This document shows, one piece after another, positions 43,139-52,280 of a stretch of DNA of 64,000 nt (positions within the stretch are counted from its first letter, which is position 1; the number at the start of each line of letters is the position of its first letter). Location: assembly GCF_019049655.1 (NCBI RefSeq), contig NZ_JAFMOX010000065.1, positions 248,001 through 312,000 of the forward strand, in the 5' to 3' direction. The stretch comes from Rahnella rivi. GTDB taxonomy: Bacteria; Pseudomonadota; Gammaproteobacteria; Enterobacterales; Enterobacteriaceae. Below the pieces are notes generated by a model. The model was not told the DNA's origin, did not search any database, and saw only the letters and a list, made by a program, of their open reading frames with translations. Position numbers and translations under genes: made by a program.

Positions 43139-45916
43139 TTACCGCATCGCATGTCTGGCGGCATTACGTCCCGCCAGAATACCGAAGATGATGATATCTG
43201 CAACGGCATTCCCGCCGATGCGGTTAGCACCGTGGATGCCGCCAGCCACTTCACCGGCCGCAAACGCGCCGCTGATCACCTGCTCCTGAGTATCCAGCAC
43301 GCTGGTGTCGGTGTTGATTGTCACGCCGCCCATGGTGTGATGAACGCCCGGTGCAATGCGGATCGCGTAGAACGGCCCCTGATTGATCGGGTGGCGTAAC
43401 GCGGTTTTACGACCAAATTCTACGTCGTCTTGCTTATCAACGGCCACATTGTAGCTTTCCAGCGTGGCGAGCAGCGCGTGATGATCCATCTCCAGTTTGG
43501 CTGCCAGCTCGCGCGGGTTTTCAGCGCTGATAACAAAACCGCGCGCGATGTATTCATCGGCCGCTTTATTGTTCAGGCGGATTTGCTCATCAAACACCAC
43601 ATAAGCGAATTTCTCCGGCAGGCCGATAATGTTGGCGGACACTTTGTCACGGGTTTCCATCTCATTGAAGAAACGCTTGCCCGCCTGGCTCACCAGAATC
43701 GCACCGCCGCCGCGGATCGCCTCAGAGATCAGATAAGAGGTGGTTTGCTCAACGGTCGGGTGGATCTGAATTTCGCCCATATCCACGGTACCTGCACCGA
43801 TTTTCTGCAAAATCGCGATGCCGCTGCCGGTCGCGCCTTTGTGGTTAGTGGTCACGAAACCCTCCAGCTCAGGACGGTATTTCACCACCATTTCGCTGTT
43901 GGCGCTGAAACCACCGGTCGCCACAATCACGCTTTTGGCATTAATGACCAGCACTTCATTGTCGTCGTTGAGCAGATCCACACCCTGCACCGCGCCGTCG
44001 TGGTAACGGATTTCAGTCACTGAAGTATCCAGCAGCACGTCGATGTTGCGTTGGTTGAGGTTCTTCACCAGACCGCTGATCAGGAAGCCGCCGACGGCGC
44101 TGCGATCGGCCGGACGGTGCGTGCGGTCGATGCTCATGCCGCCGGTGATGGTGATATCGCTCAGCTCAATGTTGTGCTCTGCCAGCCAGTCGACCGCCTG
44201 CGGTGCGCGTTCGACGAACTCTTTCAGCAGCACGGTGTTGTTTCTGAACTGGCCGCCTTTGAGGGTTTCCTGATAGAACAATTCTTTGCTGTCTTCAATG
44301 CCTTTGAGTTTTTGATAGCGCGTGTCAGCGGCGTTCATACCCACCGACGCTTTAATGGTGTTGCCGCCGATAGTGGACATTTTTTCCACGATCAGAACTC
44401 TGGCACCTTCGTCACACGCCTGAATCGCCGCCGCCAGACCGGCACCGCCGCTGCCGACGACAACCACATCGTAACTTTGTGGTTCAGACAAGCTGCCGCC
44501 CTCTTCCAGCAGCTGTGCTTTGCAGGATTTGGCGATCGCTTTGGAGACCGCTTTTTTCACCGCTTCACTCTGTTCCGTCGCGCCGGTAACCGCATCAACG
44601 TGCGGGCTGTTGGCGTCGAGGATCCGGGTGCGGATGATGTCGAAGCTGGTGGTAAATTCTACGTCGATATCGCCGGCGGCCTGCAGTTCGATATCGGCGA
44701 TGCGGTCCGTTTCCAGACTGACGTTAATCGCCAGTTCGTTAAGCGGATCTTGTACTTTTTCACTGAATACGCCGGCTTTGAATTTTTTAGACGTCATGCT
44801 CATGTCGCGGATCATCGCGTCAACCAGTGAGAAACGCCACAGCGGCTCAGGAATGGTCAGTGCTTCGCGTTGCGTGCTGTCGATGAACAGATCGAGCTTC
44901 TGGTCAGCCGCAATCCTGTCAGTCCAGTCGGGATAGGCAATGCAGGCTTTGCCGATGGCGATCATATCGTAGCCATGTTCCATCGCCCGTTCAGCATCGG
45001 CTTTATTCACGATACCGCCCACACCCATTACCGGAATTTTCGCCAGCCGGTCTGAACGCATCGCGACGTATTTGTCGATGAGCGGCGTCGGATCGGTGGT
45101 ATCAACGATAGAAGGACGCAGTGAATAGCCCAGCGAGAAGTGCAGATAATCCAGCCCGCGTGCCGCCAGCTGTTCCAGCAAATACATCGTGTCGGCAAAG
45201 CGGATGCCCGGCTCTTCAAGCTCTTCCGGCGAGAAACGGTAGCCAATGATGAAGGAAGAATCGGCGTGTTTTTTCGCCATACTGTGCGTGATATCGAGGA
45301 TCGCCAGCGGGAAACGAGCGCGATTTTCACGGCTTCCGCCCCACTGATCGTCACGCTGGTTGGAGTTAGGTGAGAAGAACTGCTGGATCAGATATGTGTT
45401 AGCGCCGTGGATTTCCACACCGTCAAAACCTGCTTCAATCGCCCGGCGAACGCCTTCACCGAATTTGGTGATCATCGCGTCCACTTCAGCGGCGGTCAGC
45501 GCGACCGGCGTAGCTGCGCCGTCACGGGGCGCGGCCAGTGCGCTTGGCGCGACCGGCGTCTGGCCGCCAATCAGCTTCGGCTCGCTCATGCGGCCGCCGT
45601 GATAAATTTGCAGCACCGCTTTGGAACCCTGAGATTTTACGGCTGCGGCGATTTTTGCCAGACCATCGATTTTGCTGTCGTTGTCGATGCCAATCGCACC
45701 GGGGAATGCCAGGCCTTTGTCATCGATAAAGCAGCACTCGACGATCACTGTACCGATGCTGCCGGCGCGAGCACGGTAATACTCCACCAGTTCGCTGGTG
45801 ACGGTGCCGTCATAAAAGCCGGTACAGGTGGTCATGGGTGCCATCAGCACACGGTTTTTCAGGACGGTGCCATTTGGCAGAGTGAACGGACTTAATAATT
45901 GCGAATTATGGCTCAT
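43139..45916 (-). CDS. Soluble NADH:fumarate reductase-type flavoprotein (OYE + FMN_bind + FrdA-like)
   Basis: A 925-residue fusion. Residues about 1-360 form an Old Yellow Enzyme-type NADH:flavin domain (MAPMTTCTG, QIYHGGRMSEPK, GVEIHGANTYLIQQFFSPNS). Residues about 375-465 form an FMN_bind domain with the flavinylation motif DAVTGAT (441-447, acceptor Thr447). Residues about 480-925 form a FrdA/flavocytochrome c-type FAD domain (VVVGSGGAGLAAAIQACDEG, GGNTIKASVGMNAA, HHTMGGVTINTD, GAFAAGEVAGGIHGANRIGG). The architecture equals that reported for the Klebsiella cytoplasmic NADH:fumarate reductase matured by ApbE. The ATG at 45916 follows GGAG. It would re-oxidise NADH with fumarate in anaerobiosis. 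Confidence 0.9.
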   Translation of the reverse strand: MSHNSQLLSPFTLPNGTVLKNRVLMAPMTTCTGFYDGTVTSELVEYYRARAGSIGTVIVECCFIDDKGLAFPGAIGIDNDSKIDGLAKIAAAVKSQGSKAVLQIYHGGRMSEPKLIGGQTPVAPSALAAPRDGAATPVALTAAEVDAMITKFGEGVRRAIEAGFDGVEIHGANTYLIQQFFSPNSNQRDDQWGGSRENRARFPLAILDITHSMAKKHADSSFIIGYRFSPEELEEPGIRFADTMYLLEQLAARGLDYLHFSLGYSLRPSIVDTTDPTPLIDKYVAMRSDRLAKIPVMGVGGIVNKADAERAMEHGYDMIAIGKACIAYPDWTDRIAADQKLDLFIDSTQREALTIPEPLWRFSLVDAMIRDMSMTSKKFKAGVFSEKVQDPLNELAINVSLETDRIADIELQAAGDIDVEFTTSFDIIRTRILDANSPHVDAVTGATEQSEAVKKAVSKAIAKSCKAQLLEEGGSLSEPQSYDVVVVGSGGAGLAAAIQACDEGARVLIVEKMSTIGGNTIKASVGMNAADTRYQKLKGIEDSKELFYQETLKGGQFRNNTVLLKEFVERAPQAVDWLAEHNIELSDITITGGMSIDRTHRPADRSAVGGFLISGLVKNLNQRNIDVLLDTSVTEIRYHDGAVQGVDLLNDDNEVLVINAKSVIVATGGFSANSEMVVKYRPELEGFVTTNHKGATGSGIAILQKIGAGTVDMGEIQIHPTVEQTTSYLISEAIRGGGAILVSQAGKRFFNEMETRDKVSANIIGLPEKFAYVVFDEQIRLNNKAADEYIARGFVISAENPRELAAKLEMDHHALLATLESYNVAVDKQDDVEFGRKTALRHPINQGPFYAIRIAPGVHHTMGGVTINTDTSVLDTQEQVISGAFAAGEVAGGIHGANRIGGNAVADIIIFGILAGRNAARHAMR

Positions 45917-46401
45917 AATATTCAGCTCCAAACTTTAAAATGTTTAATAATCTGTGAATTCGTTATCGGATTTATTTTATTAATTTTATTTACGCCCGAT
46001 GTCATAGGAGTAATATAACGATATCTTTAGTTTCAAAAGGTGTAACGTTAGTTTATTAACTATTTACCCATGAATAGAATGCAGCCATTATTAAATTAAT
46101 GTTAACCATGTTATTAAACGATCACATTAATTTAAATTACGAGCTCTTTTGCCTTTAATTAAAGGCGTAAACATTACATTTGCAGGGCGATATCGGGCTT
46201 CAACGCACGGCCCGCCGGGACTGGGACTGATGGATTCGTGCTATCGGAAGGGGCAGATAAAAGGCAGGTTGACTACTCCTATTTTCACCCGGTGCAGAAG
46301 ATCAAAATAACCTTGCTCAGCAGCAGAAATAAACACCATAAAAATAACACCAGCATCCATTCTCATTCTCTTTTCTTAAATTTACACAGCTCCGTATTTT
46401 C
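45917..46401. other. AT-rich divergent regulatory region of the dicarboxylate island
   Basis: No gene recognised. The left part is strongly AT-rich and contains perfect palindromes TAATTTAAATTA (46128-46139) and GCCTTTAATTAAAGGC (46151-46166). The DcuR binding site is expected in this region. The middle (about 46180-46340) is GC-richer, and I see no gene in it. Confidence 0.5.
46128..46166. promoter_or_regulatory. Pair of perfect palindromes, candidate DcuR or other operator
   Basis: TAATTTAAATTA (12 bases) and GCCTTTAATTAAAGGC (16 bases) are each self-complementary and lie 11 bases apart, about 200 bases upstream of the flavoprotein gene. The binding protein is not known; DcuR is a candidate because it is encoded nearby. 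Confidence 0.4.
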
Positions 46402-46415
46402 TTGATCGAGATCAA
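46402..46415 (+). promoter_or_regulatory. FNR box upstream of the dicarboxylate transporter
   Basis: TTGATCGAGATCAA is a perfect match to the FNR consensus TTGAT-N4-ATCAA. It lies 201 bases before the transporter start codon, implying a long leader if it activates from near -41. It indicates anaerobic induction. Confidence 0.8.
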
Positions 46416-46616
46416 CAGTAATAAATGGAGAAAACGCATTATATAAACATTTCCTCCCTCTTACGGGGAATAAGTAATACCTAACTCAAATAACAATAAT
46501 GGAGCAGTTCTCATGCCACCATTAAATAACTAAAGAAACTTGAGTAACTAAAAAAAGCATAATCATCTTACCTATGTATCAGCAAACCTATTCTCAACTA
46601 CTTGTAGACAAATAAA

Positions 46617-48128
46617 ATGACAGATATTTCAAAAACTACGGTTACACCGCAGGCGAACAAAGCGGCGGGTGGCAAAAAAAACCGCCTGCTTCTGATGTTT
46701 TTGCCTGTGCTGGTTGCAGTGTTGTTGTTACTCACGCCAGTCCCTGACGGTTTAGAGCCCCATGCCTGGCATTTCTTTGCCATCTTTGTCGGCGTCATCG
46801 TGGGTCTGATCTTCGAACCTTTACCCGGTGCCGTTATCGGCCTCACCGGCGTGGTGGTTATCGCGTTGTTCAGCCAGTGGTTGCTGTTCAGCCCGGCGGA
46901 ACTCGCCGATCCGAAATTCAAAATGGCGTCGCAGTCCTTTAAATGGGCCGTCAGCGGTTTCGGCAACTCAACGGTATGGTTAATCTTCGGCGCATTCATG
47001 TTTGCCGCAGGTTACGATAAAACCCAGTTTGGCCGCCGTCTGGCGCTGATTCTGGTGAAATATCTTGGCCGCCGCAGCCTGACGCTGGGCTACGCCATCA
47101 CCTTTGCCGATCTTTTGCTGGCCCCTTTCACTCCGTCAAACACCGCACGAAGCGGCGGCACGATCTACCCGATCATCGCCAACCTGCCGCCGCTGTACGG
47201 TTCCAAACCGAATGATCCGAGCGCGCGTAAAATCGGCTCCTATCTGATGTGGGTGGCAATCACCGCAGCCTGTATCACCAGCTCCATGTTCCTGTCTGCG
47301 CTGGCGCCTAACCTGCTGGCGCTGGGTATTGTGAACAGCATCACCGGCATCAACATCTCCTGGGGAACGTGGTTCTTCGCCTTCCTGCCGGTGGGTTTGC
47401 TGCTGCTGCTGACCATGCCGCTGCTCGCTTACTGGTTCTATCCGCCGGAAGTGAAAATCAATGATGAAGTCCCGCGTTGGGCCACCGCAGAACTGGCGAA
47501 ACTGGGCAGAATGTCCCGCCACGAGATCCTGCTGCTGGTCTTCGTTTGCTGCGCATTAGCTATGTGGATTTTTGCTGCCAGCTTCATTGAACCGGCCATG
47601 GCGGCGCTGCTGGTCGTGGTGCTGATGTTGTGGACCGGCGTGCTGAACTGGAACGATATCACCAGTAATAAACCTGCCTGGAACACCTTCGCCTGGTTCG
47701 CCACGCTGGTGGCACTGGCTGATGGCTTGTCCCGCACCGGCTTCATCGCCTGGCTGGGTAAAGAAGGCGCGGCCACCATGGGCGGTATCTCTCCCGGAAC
47801 CGCGACTATCGTGCTGCTGCTGGCGTTCTATCTGCTGCACTACCTGTTTGCCAGCACCACGGCACACACCACTGCGCTGTTGCCAGCCATGCTGACCATT
47901 GGTGCCGCCATTCCGGGCATCAACATGCAAGTGTTCTGTCTGCTGATGGTGACGTCTCTGGGTATCATGGGGATCATCACACCGTACGGCACCGGCCCGA
48001 GCCCGATTTACTACGGCAGCGGCTATCTGCCAACCAAAGATTACTGGCGTCTGGGCACCATCTTTGGCGCCATCTTCCTGGCGGCGCTGCTGCTCATCGG
48101 CTATCCGTGGATGATGATGATGTTCTGA
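46617..48128 (+). CDS. DASS-family dicarboxylate transporter (CitT/TtdT-like antiporter)
   Basis: A 503-residue polytopic transporter of the divalent anion:Na+ symporter (DASS) family, in the CitT/TtdT/YbhI branch that exchanges citrate, tartrate or other dicarboxylates for succinate. Substrate-site SNT-type motifs are APFTPSNTARSGGTIYPIIA and ITPYGTGPSPIYYGSGYLP. NDPSARKIGSYLMWVAITAA and AFYLLHYLFASTTAHTTALL are also characteristic. The start follows a weak ribosome-binding site. Context (fumarase downstream, fumarate reductase and DcuSR upstream) suggests exchange of malate, fumarate or tartrate for the succinate end product. I cannot fix the cargo. Confidence 0.9.
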   Translation: MTDISKTTVTPQANKAAGGKKNRLLLMFLPVLVAVLLLLTPVPDGLEPHAWHFFAIFVGVIVGLIFEPLPGAVIGLTGVVVIALFSQWLLFSPAELADPKFKMASQSFKWAVSGFGNSTVWLIFGAFMFAAGYDKTQFGRRLALILVKYLGRRSLTLGYAITFADLLLAPFTPSNTARSGGTIYPIIANLPPLYGSKPNDPSARKIGSYLMWVAITAACITSSMFLSALAPNLLALGIVNSITGINISWGTWFFAFLPVGLLLLLTMPLLAYWFYPPEVKINDEVPRWATAELAKLGRMSRHEILLLVFVCCALAMWIFAASFIEPAMAALLVVVLMLWTGVLNWNDITSNKPAWNTFAWFATLVALADGLSRTGFIAWLGKEGAATMGGISPGTATIVLLLAFYLLHYLFASTTAHTTALLPAMLTIGAAIPGINMQVFCLLMVTSLGIMGIITPYGTGPSPIYYGSGYLPTKDYWRLGTIFGAIFLAALLLIGYPWMMMMF

Positions 48129-48193
48129 CAGGGGCGATAACCCCTCTACAAAGCATTAACAGTACATTTACTGGAAGAAAACATATAAACCCC

Positions 48194-48222
48194 GTTGCCA
48201 GCCTGTGTATAAGGCTGGCAAC
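48194..48222 (+). other. Perfect 10-base stem hairpin between transporter and fumarase genes
   Basis: GTTGCCAGCC and GGCTGGCAAC pair around a 9-base loop. No T-run follows, so partial attenuation or mRNA processing between the two genes is more likely than full termination. Confidence 0.5.
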
Positions 48223-48319
48223 ATAGAGAAAGCATAAAAACGTCGCCCGAATTACCCCTGATTCACCCGAAACGAGAAGTCCTGCTAGTGGCGGCAATAA
48301 CGGAAAAAGTGAGAAAACA

Positions 48320-49966
48320 ATGTCGAACAAACCCTTCCATTATCAAGATCCCTTCCCCGTTACCAAAGACACAACCGAATATTACCTGCTGACCAAAGAT
48401 CACGTTTCTGTGAGCAACTTTGACGGCGAAGAGATTTTAAAAGTTGAACCCGAAGGACTGACGTTGCTGGCGCAACACGCTTTCCACGACGCGTCATTCA
48501 TGCTGCGCCCGGCCCACCAGAAACAGGTGGCCTCCATTCTTCATGATGCAGAATCCAGCGAAAACGACAAATACGTGGCGCTGCAATTCCTGAGAAACTC
48601 TGAGATCGCGGCGAAAGGCATTTTGCCTACCTGCCAGGATACCGGCACCGCGATCATCATGGGTAAAAAAGGTCAGCGCGTCTGGACCGGCGGCGGCGAC
48701 GAAGCCAGCCTGTCAAAAGGCGTCTACAACACCTTCATCGAAGACAACCTGCGCTACTCGCAGAATGCCGCGCTGGATATGTATAAAGAAGTGAACACCG
48801 GGACCAATCTGCCTGCGCAAATCGACCTCTACAGCGTGGATGGCGATGAGTACAAGTTCCTGTGTATCGCCAAAGGCGGCGGTTCCGCCAACAAAACTTA
48901 TCTGTATCAGGAAACCAAAGCGCTGATCACACCGGCGAAACTGAAAGGTTATCTGGTAGAAAAAATGCGTACGCTGGGGACAGCGGCCTGCCCGCCATAC
49001 CATATCGCGTTTGTGATCGGCGGAACCTCCGCTGAAGCGACGCTGAAAACCGTGAAACTGGCCTCAACGCATTATTACGACGGCCTGCCAACCGAAGGTA
49101 ACGAACACGGTCAGGCATTCCGCGATGTGAATCTGGAACAGGAACTGCTGGTCGAAGCCAACAATCTTGGCCTGGGCGCACAGTTCGGTGGCAAATACTT
49201 TGCGCACGACATCCGCGTGGTGCGTCTGCCACGTCACGGCGCGTCCTGCCCGGTCGGCATGGGCGTTTCCTGCTCCGCAGACCGTAACATCAAAGCCAAA
49301 ATCAACCGTGACGGCATCTGGATCGAAAAACTGGAAGACAACCCAGGCCAGTACATCCCTGAAGCGTTGCGTCAGCAGGGCGAAGCGGGTGTGGTGAAGG
49401 TGGATCTGAACCGTCCGATGCCTGAAATCCTCGCGCAGCTTTCTGAGCATCCGGTGTCTACCCGCCTGTCACTGAGCGGCACGATTATCGTCGGCCGCGA
49501 TATTGCTCACGCCAAACTGAAAGAGCGTCTGGATAACGGCGAAGGTTTGCCGCAGTACATCAAAGATCACCCGATTTATTACGCAGGCCCGGCAAAAACC
49601 CCGGAAGGTTATGCCTCCGGCTCCCTCGGCCCGACCACTGCTGGCCGCATGGATTCCTACGTCGATCTTCTGCAATCCAACGGCGGCAGCATGATCATGC
49701 TGGCGAAAGGCAACCGCAGCAAACAGGTGACCGACGCGTGTCAAAAACACGGCGGCTTCTATCTGGGCAGCATCGGCGGCCCGGCTGCGGTTCTGGCGCA
49801 GCAAAGCATCAAGAGCCTGGAATGCGTGGAATACCCTGAGTTAGGGATGGAAGCCATCTGGAAAATCGAAGTGGAAAACTTCCCGGCATTCATTCTGGTG
49901 GATGACAAAGGCAACGATTTCTTCGAACAAATTCACGCAAGTACCTGCGCGAAGTGTGTGAAGTAA
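48320..49966 (+). CDS. fumB: Class I fumarate hydratase (FumA/FumB type, 4Fe-4S)
   Basis: A 548-residue oxygen-sensitive [4Fe-4S] fumarase, near-identical in layout to E. coli FumA/FumB: start MSNKPFHYQDPFPVTKDTTE, cluster cysteines in PTCQDTG, AACPPYH and GVSCSADRN, and the C-terminal beta domain ending CAKCVK. It interconverts malate and fumarate in the cytoplasm. The symbol fumB is chosen from context (next to a dicarboxylate antiporter and fumarate reductase, as E. coli fumB follows dcuB); sequence alone does not separate FumA from FumB. A strong terminator follows. Confidence 0.93.
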   Translation: MSNKPFHYQDPFPVTKDTTEYYLLTKDHVSVSNFDGEEILKVEPEGLTLLAQHAFHDASFMLRPAHQKQVASILHDAESSENDKYVALQFLRNSEIAAKGILPTCQDTGTAIIMGKKGQRVWTGGGDEASLSKGVYNTFIEDNLRYSQNAALDMYKEVNTGTNLPAQIDLYSVDGDEYKFLCIAKGGGSANKTYLYQETKALITPAKLKGYLVEKMRTLGTAACPPYHIAFVIGGTSAEATLKTVKLASTHYYDGLPTEGNEHGQAFRDVNLEQELLVEANNLGLGAQFGGKYFAHDIRVVRLPRHGASCPVGMGVSCSADRNIKAKINRDGIWIEKLEDNPGQYIPEALRQQGEAGVVKVDLNRPMPEILAQLSEHPVSTRLSLSGTIIVGRDIAHAKLKERLDNGEGLPQYIKDHPIYYAGPAKTPEGYASGSLGPTTAGRMDSYVDLLQSNGGSMIMLAKGNRSKQVTDACQKHGGFYLGSIGGPAAVLAQQSIKSLECVEYPELGMEAIWKIEVENFPAFILVDDKGNDFFEQIHASTCAKCVK

Positions 49967-49990
49967 AAATTCCGTCTTTGAAATAAACAA

Positions 49991-50021
49991 AAGGCCTGCC
50001 GGAAACAGCGGGCCTTTTTTT
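49991..50021 (+). terminator. Rho-independent terminator after the fumarase gene
   Basis: AAGGCC..GC/GC..GGCCTT stem followed by seven T. Confidence 0.85.
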
Positions 50022-50074
50022 ATGCGATATATTGCGCTGACGCTACACATTGATGGCGCGAACCCAATGAAAAA

Positions 50075-50311
50075 TTACTTATGATCCCGGCGATATAAAT
50101 CCCACTCGTCGAGGCGTTCGCCGCCCGGCAATACGCAATCTGCACGCGCGCCCTGCGCCGTTTGTACGCTCACCGACGTCCCGCCTTTTTGCTGACAATA
50201 CACTGCCGCAGGATTCGCCATACCGATAGTTGGACGCTTCACCGGTGCCGGGTGAGACACTGCGCAACCTGCCAGCAAAGATGCCATCAGCAGGACAAAG
50301 AGTTTGTTCAT
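50075..50311 (-). CDS. DUF333 small lipoprotein
   Basis: A 78-residue lipoprotein with signal MNKLFVLLMASLLAGC (lipidated Cys16). The mature part GMANPAAVYCQQKGGTSVSV then ARADCVLPGGERLDEWDLYRR is the DUF333 (YoaF-like, putative hemolysin-annotated) module with two conserved Cys. Its function is unknown; the hemolysin label in databases has little support. Single gene, convergent with fumB. Confidence 0.85.
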   Translation of the reverse strand: MNKLFVLLMASLLAGCAVSHPAPVKRPTIGMANPAAVYCQQKGGTSVSVQTAQGARADCVLPGGERLDEWDLYRRDHK

Positions 50312-50480
50312 AAAGACCTTCCTGGAAACGTAATTAAAAACGCAGGGGCATTTTAATCGCTTTCCGGCAAGGGTGCATTCAGATCAGTCGCCGCAAAAGT
50401 TACCTCATCTCACAAATCCGCAGCCCGTTAATGGCTATGATGAGAGTGTTTTTACGGCATCATTAATGAGGGAGGGTGAT

Positions 50481-50708
50481 ATGGAAAGGTACCAAAATAG
50501 GGGAGGAAATTCAGGTATCGTCGCGTTCACCATAACGGAAGATTCAGTGACTCTGAAGTTTAAAGATGGCTGGCATTATATCTATAATTCCATCCGCCCC
50601 GGACAGGCAGACGTGGACGTGATGAAGGCGATGGCGAAAACGGGCAGCGGACTTCATGGCTTTATCAATCGCAAGATCCGCAATAATTATTTCCACAAGT
50701 ACCATTGA
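50481..50708 (+). CDS. KTSC-like small domain protein
   Basis: A 75-residue protein starting MERYQNRGGNSGIVAFTITE, with GGGAGG five bases before the ATG. The pattern VTLKFKDGWHYIYNSIRPGQ then GSGLHGFINRKIRNNY resembles the KTSC domain (beta-rich, F-x-x-G-x-x-Y-x-Y core, then G-x-x-x-N). KTSC proteins have no established function. No signal peptide. It lies just upstream of the tRNA-Thr gene, which is on the other strand. Confidence 0.65.
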   Translation: MERYQNRGGNSGIVAFTITEDSVTLKFKDGWHYIYNSIRPGQADVDVMKAMAKTGSGLHGFINRKIRNNYFHKYH

Positions 50709-50781
50709 GAAATGATAAAGACAGAAAGCAGAGAAGCTAAATGAATTAAACGTTTGATAATCTGGGATTTTATAACAGAAA

Positions 50782-50857
<76 letters not shown>

Positions 50858-51016
50858 ATTTTGGAGTGTTACCGGGGAACTACGGGGTGCTAAATTAGTG
50901 AAATCTGATGCCGCCGTCAAGCCCCTGACAGTGCGTTTGCTGGTTTTCTCATCACTCTGCGCAATTTTATGAATTTGCACCGGTTTCATGAACAAAAATC
51001 CACCGGTGCAGCCGCT
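50858..51016. other. Spacer between tRNA-Thr and proA
   Basis: Contains no gene. The tRNA promoter must lie here or in the 3' part of proA. No integrase, attachment-site duplicate or mobile remnant is visible. Confidence 0.4.
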
Positions 51017-52270
51017 TTACGGACGCACTAAATCATCGCCGTAACCAATCCATTTGTAGGTCGTCAGGGCTTCTAACCCCATCGGGCCGCGGGCGTGCAG
51101 TTTTTGCGTACTGACCGCCACTTCTGCGCCTAAACCGAACTGCCCGCCGTCGGTGAAACGGGTGCTGGCGTTGACGTAAACCGCCGAGGAATCGACTTCT
51201 CGCACGAAACGATCCGCGCTGCTGATGGAACGGGTGAGGATCGCATCGGAATGCTCGGTGCCGTAGGTGCGAATATGCGCCACGGCGGCATCCAGATCGG
51301 CCACGATCGTTACGTTCAGATCCAGCGACAGCCATTCGTCCTGATAATCTTCTTCGGTCACCGCCAGCACTTTCGCCGGGCCATTTTGCAGATAGGGCAT
51401 CGCAGATTCACTGGCGTGCAGCGTAACGCCTGCGCGGTGCATTTTGTCGCTCAGTTCCGGCAGGAAACGGGCCGCAATCGCCTGATGCACCAGCACGGTT
51501 TCCAGGCTGTTACAGGCGCTCGGACGCTGCACTTTCGCACTTTCAATGACAGTCAGCGCTTTATCGAAATCAACGCTTTCATCCACAAACGTATGGCAGA
51601 CACCAATGCCGCCGGTGATCACCGGAATGGTGGACTGTTCGCGGCACAGTTTATGCAACGCCGCGCCACCGCGAGGGATCAACATGTCGACGTATTTATC
51701 CAGACGCAGCAGTTCCGCCACCAGCGCGCGATCCGGGCTTTCGATCGCCTGAACCGCGGCTTTCGGCAGCCCGCACTCTTCCAGCGCCTGCTGAATGACT
51801 TTTACCGTCGCCTGATTGGTGTGGTGCGTCTCTTTTCCGCCGCGCAGGATCACCGCATTACCGGTTTTCAGGCACAGACTGGCGACGTCGATGGTGACGT
51901 TCGGGCGCGCTTCATAAATCACGCCAATCACGCCAAGCGGCACACGGCGTCGCTCAAGGCGCAAACCGCTGTCCTGCTGTGAACCATCCATCACCTGCCC
52001 CACCGGATCGCTCAGGCGGCAGACATCACGCACATCGCTGGCGATTGCCGATAAGCGAGCGGGCGTCAGCAACAGGCGATCTAGTAACGCTTCACTCATG
52101 CCGCTTTCGCGGGCAGAGGACATATCAAGTTCATTGGCAAGAATAATGCTCTGGCTGTTGGCCTCAAGCATGTCGGCCATCAGCATCAGTGCGCGGTTTT
52201 TCTGCACAGTGCTGAGGGTGGAAAGCTGCCAGGACGCGGCTTTGGCGGCCTTGCCCATCTCGTTAAGCAT
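51017..52270 (-). CDS. proA: Gamma-glutamyl phosphate reductase ProA
   Basis: A 417-residue NADPH-dependent enzyme, the second step of proline synthesis from glutamate; same length as E. coli ProA. Landmarks are LGVIGVIYEARPNVTIDVAS, LKTGNAVILRGGKET, the catalytic Cys in AKVQRPSACNSLETVLVH, and the C-terminal FGLGAEVAVSTQKLHARGPM. The ATG at 52270 has AAGGAG at six bases and is preferred over an in-frame start seven codons upstream inside proB. It follows proB by ten bases. Confidence 0.96.
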   Translation of the reverse strand: MLNEMGKAAKAASWQLSTLSTVQKNRALMLMADMLEANSQSIILANELDMSSARESGMSEALLDRLLLTPARLSAIASDVRDVCRLSDPVGQVMDGSQQDSGLRLERRRVPLGVIGVIYEARPNVTIDVASLCLKTGNAVILRGGKETHHTNQATVKVIQQALEECGLPKAAVQAIESPDRALVAELLRLDKYVDMLIPRGGAALHKLCREQSTIPVITGGIGVCHTFVDESVDFDKALTVIESAKVQRPSACNSLETVLVHQAIAARFLPELSDKMHRAGVTLHASESAMPYLQNGPAKVLAVTEEDYQDEWLSLDLNVTIVADLDAAVAHIRTYGTEHSDAILTRSISSADRFVREVDSSAVYVNASTRFTDGGQFGLGAEVAVSTQKLHARGPMGLEALTTYKWIGYGDDLVRP

Positions 52271-52280
52271 GGAAAACTCC

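Noticed and set aside
46180..46340. GC-richer patch upstream of the DASS transporter as a decayed gene
   Set aside because: No frame gives a recognisable product; may simply be leader or spacer sequence.
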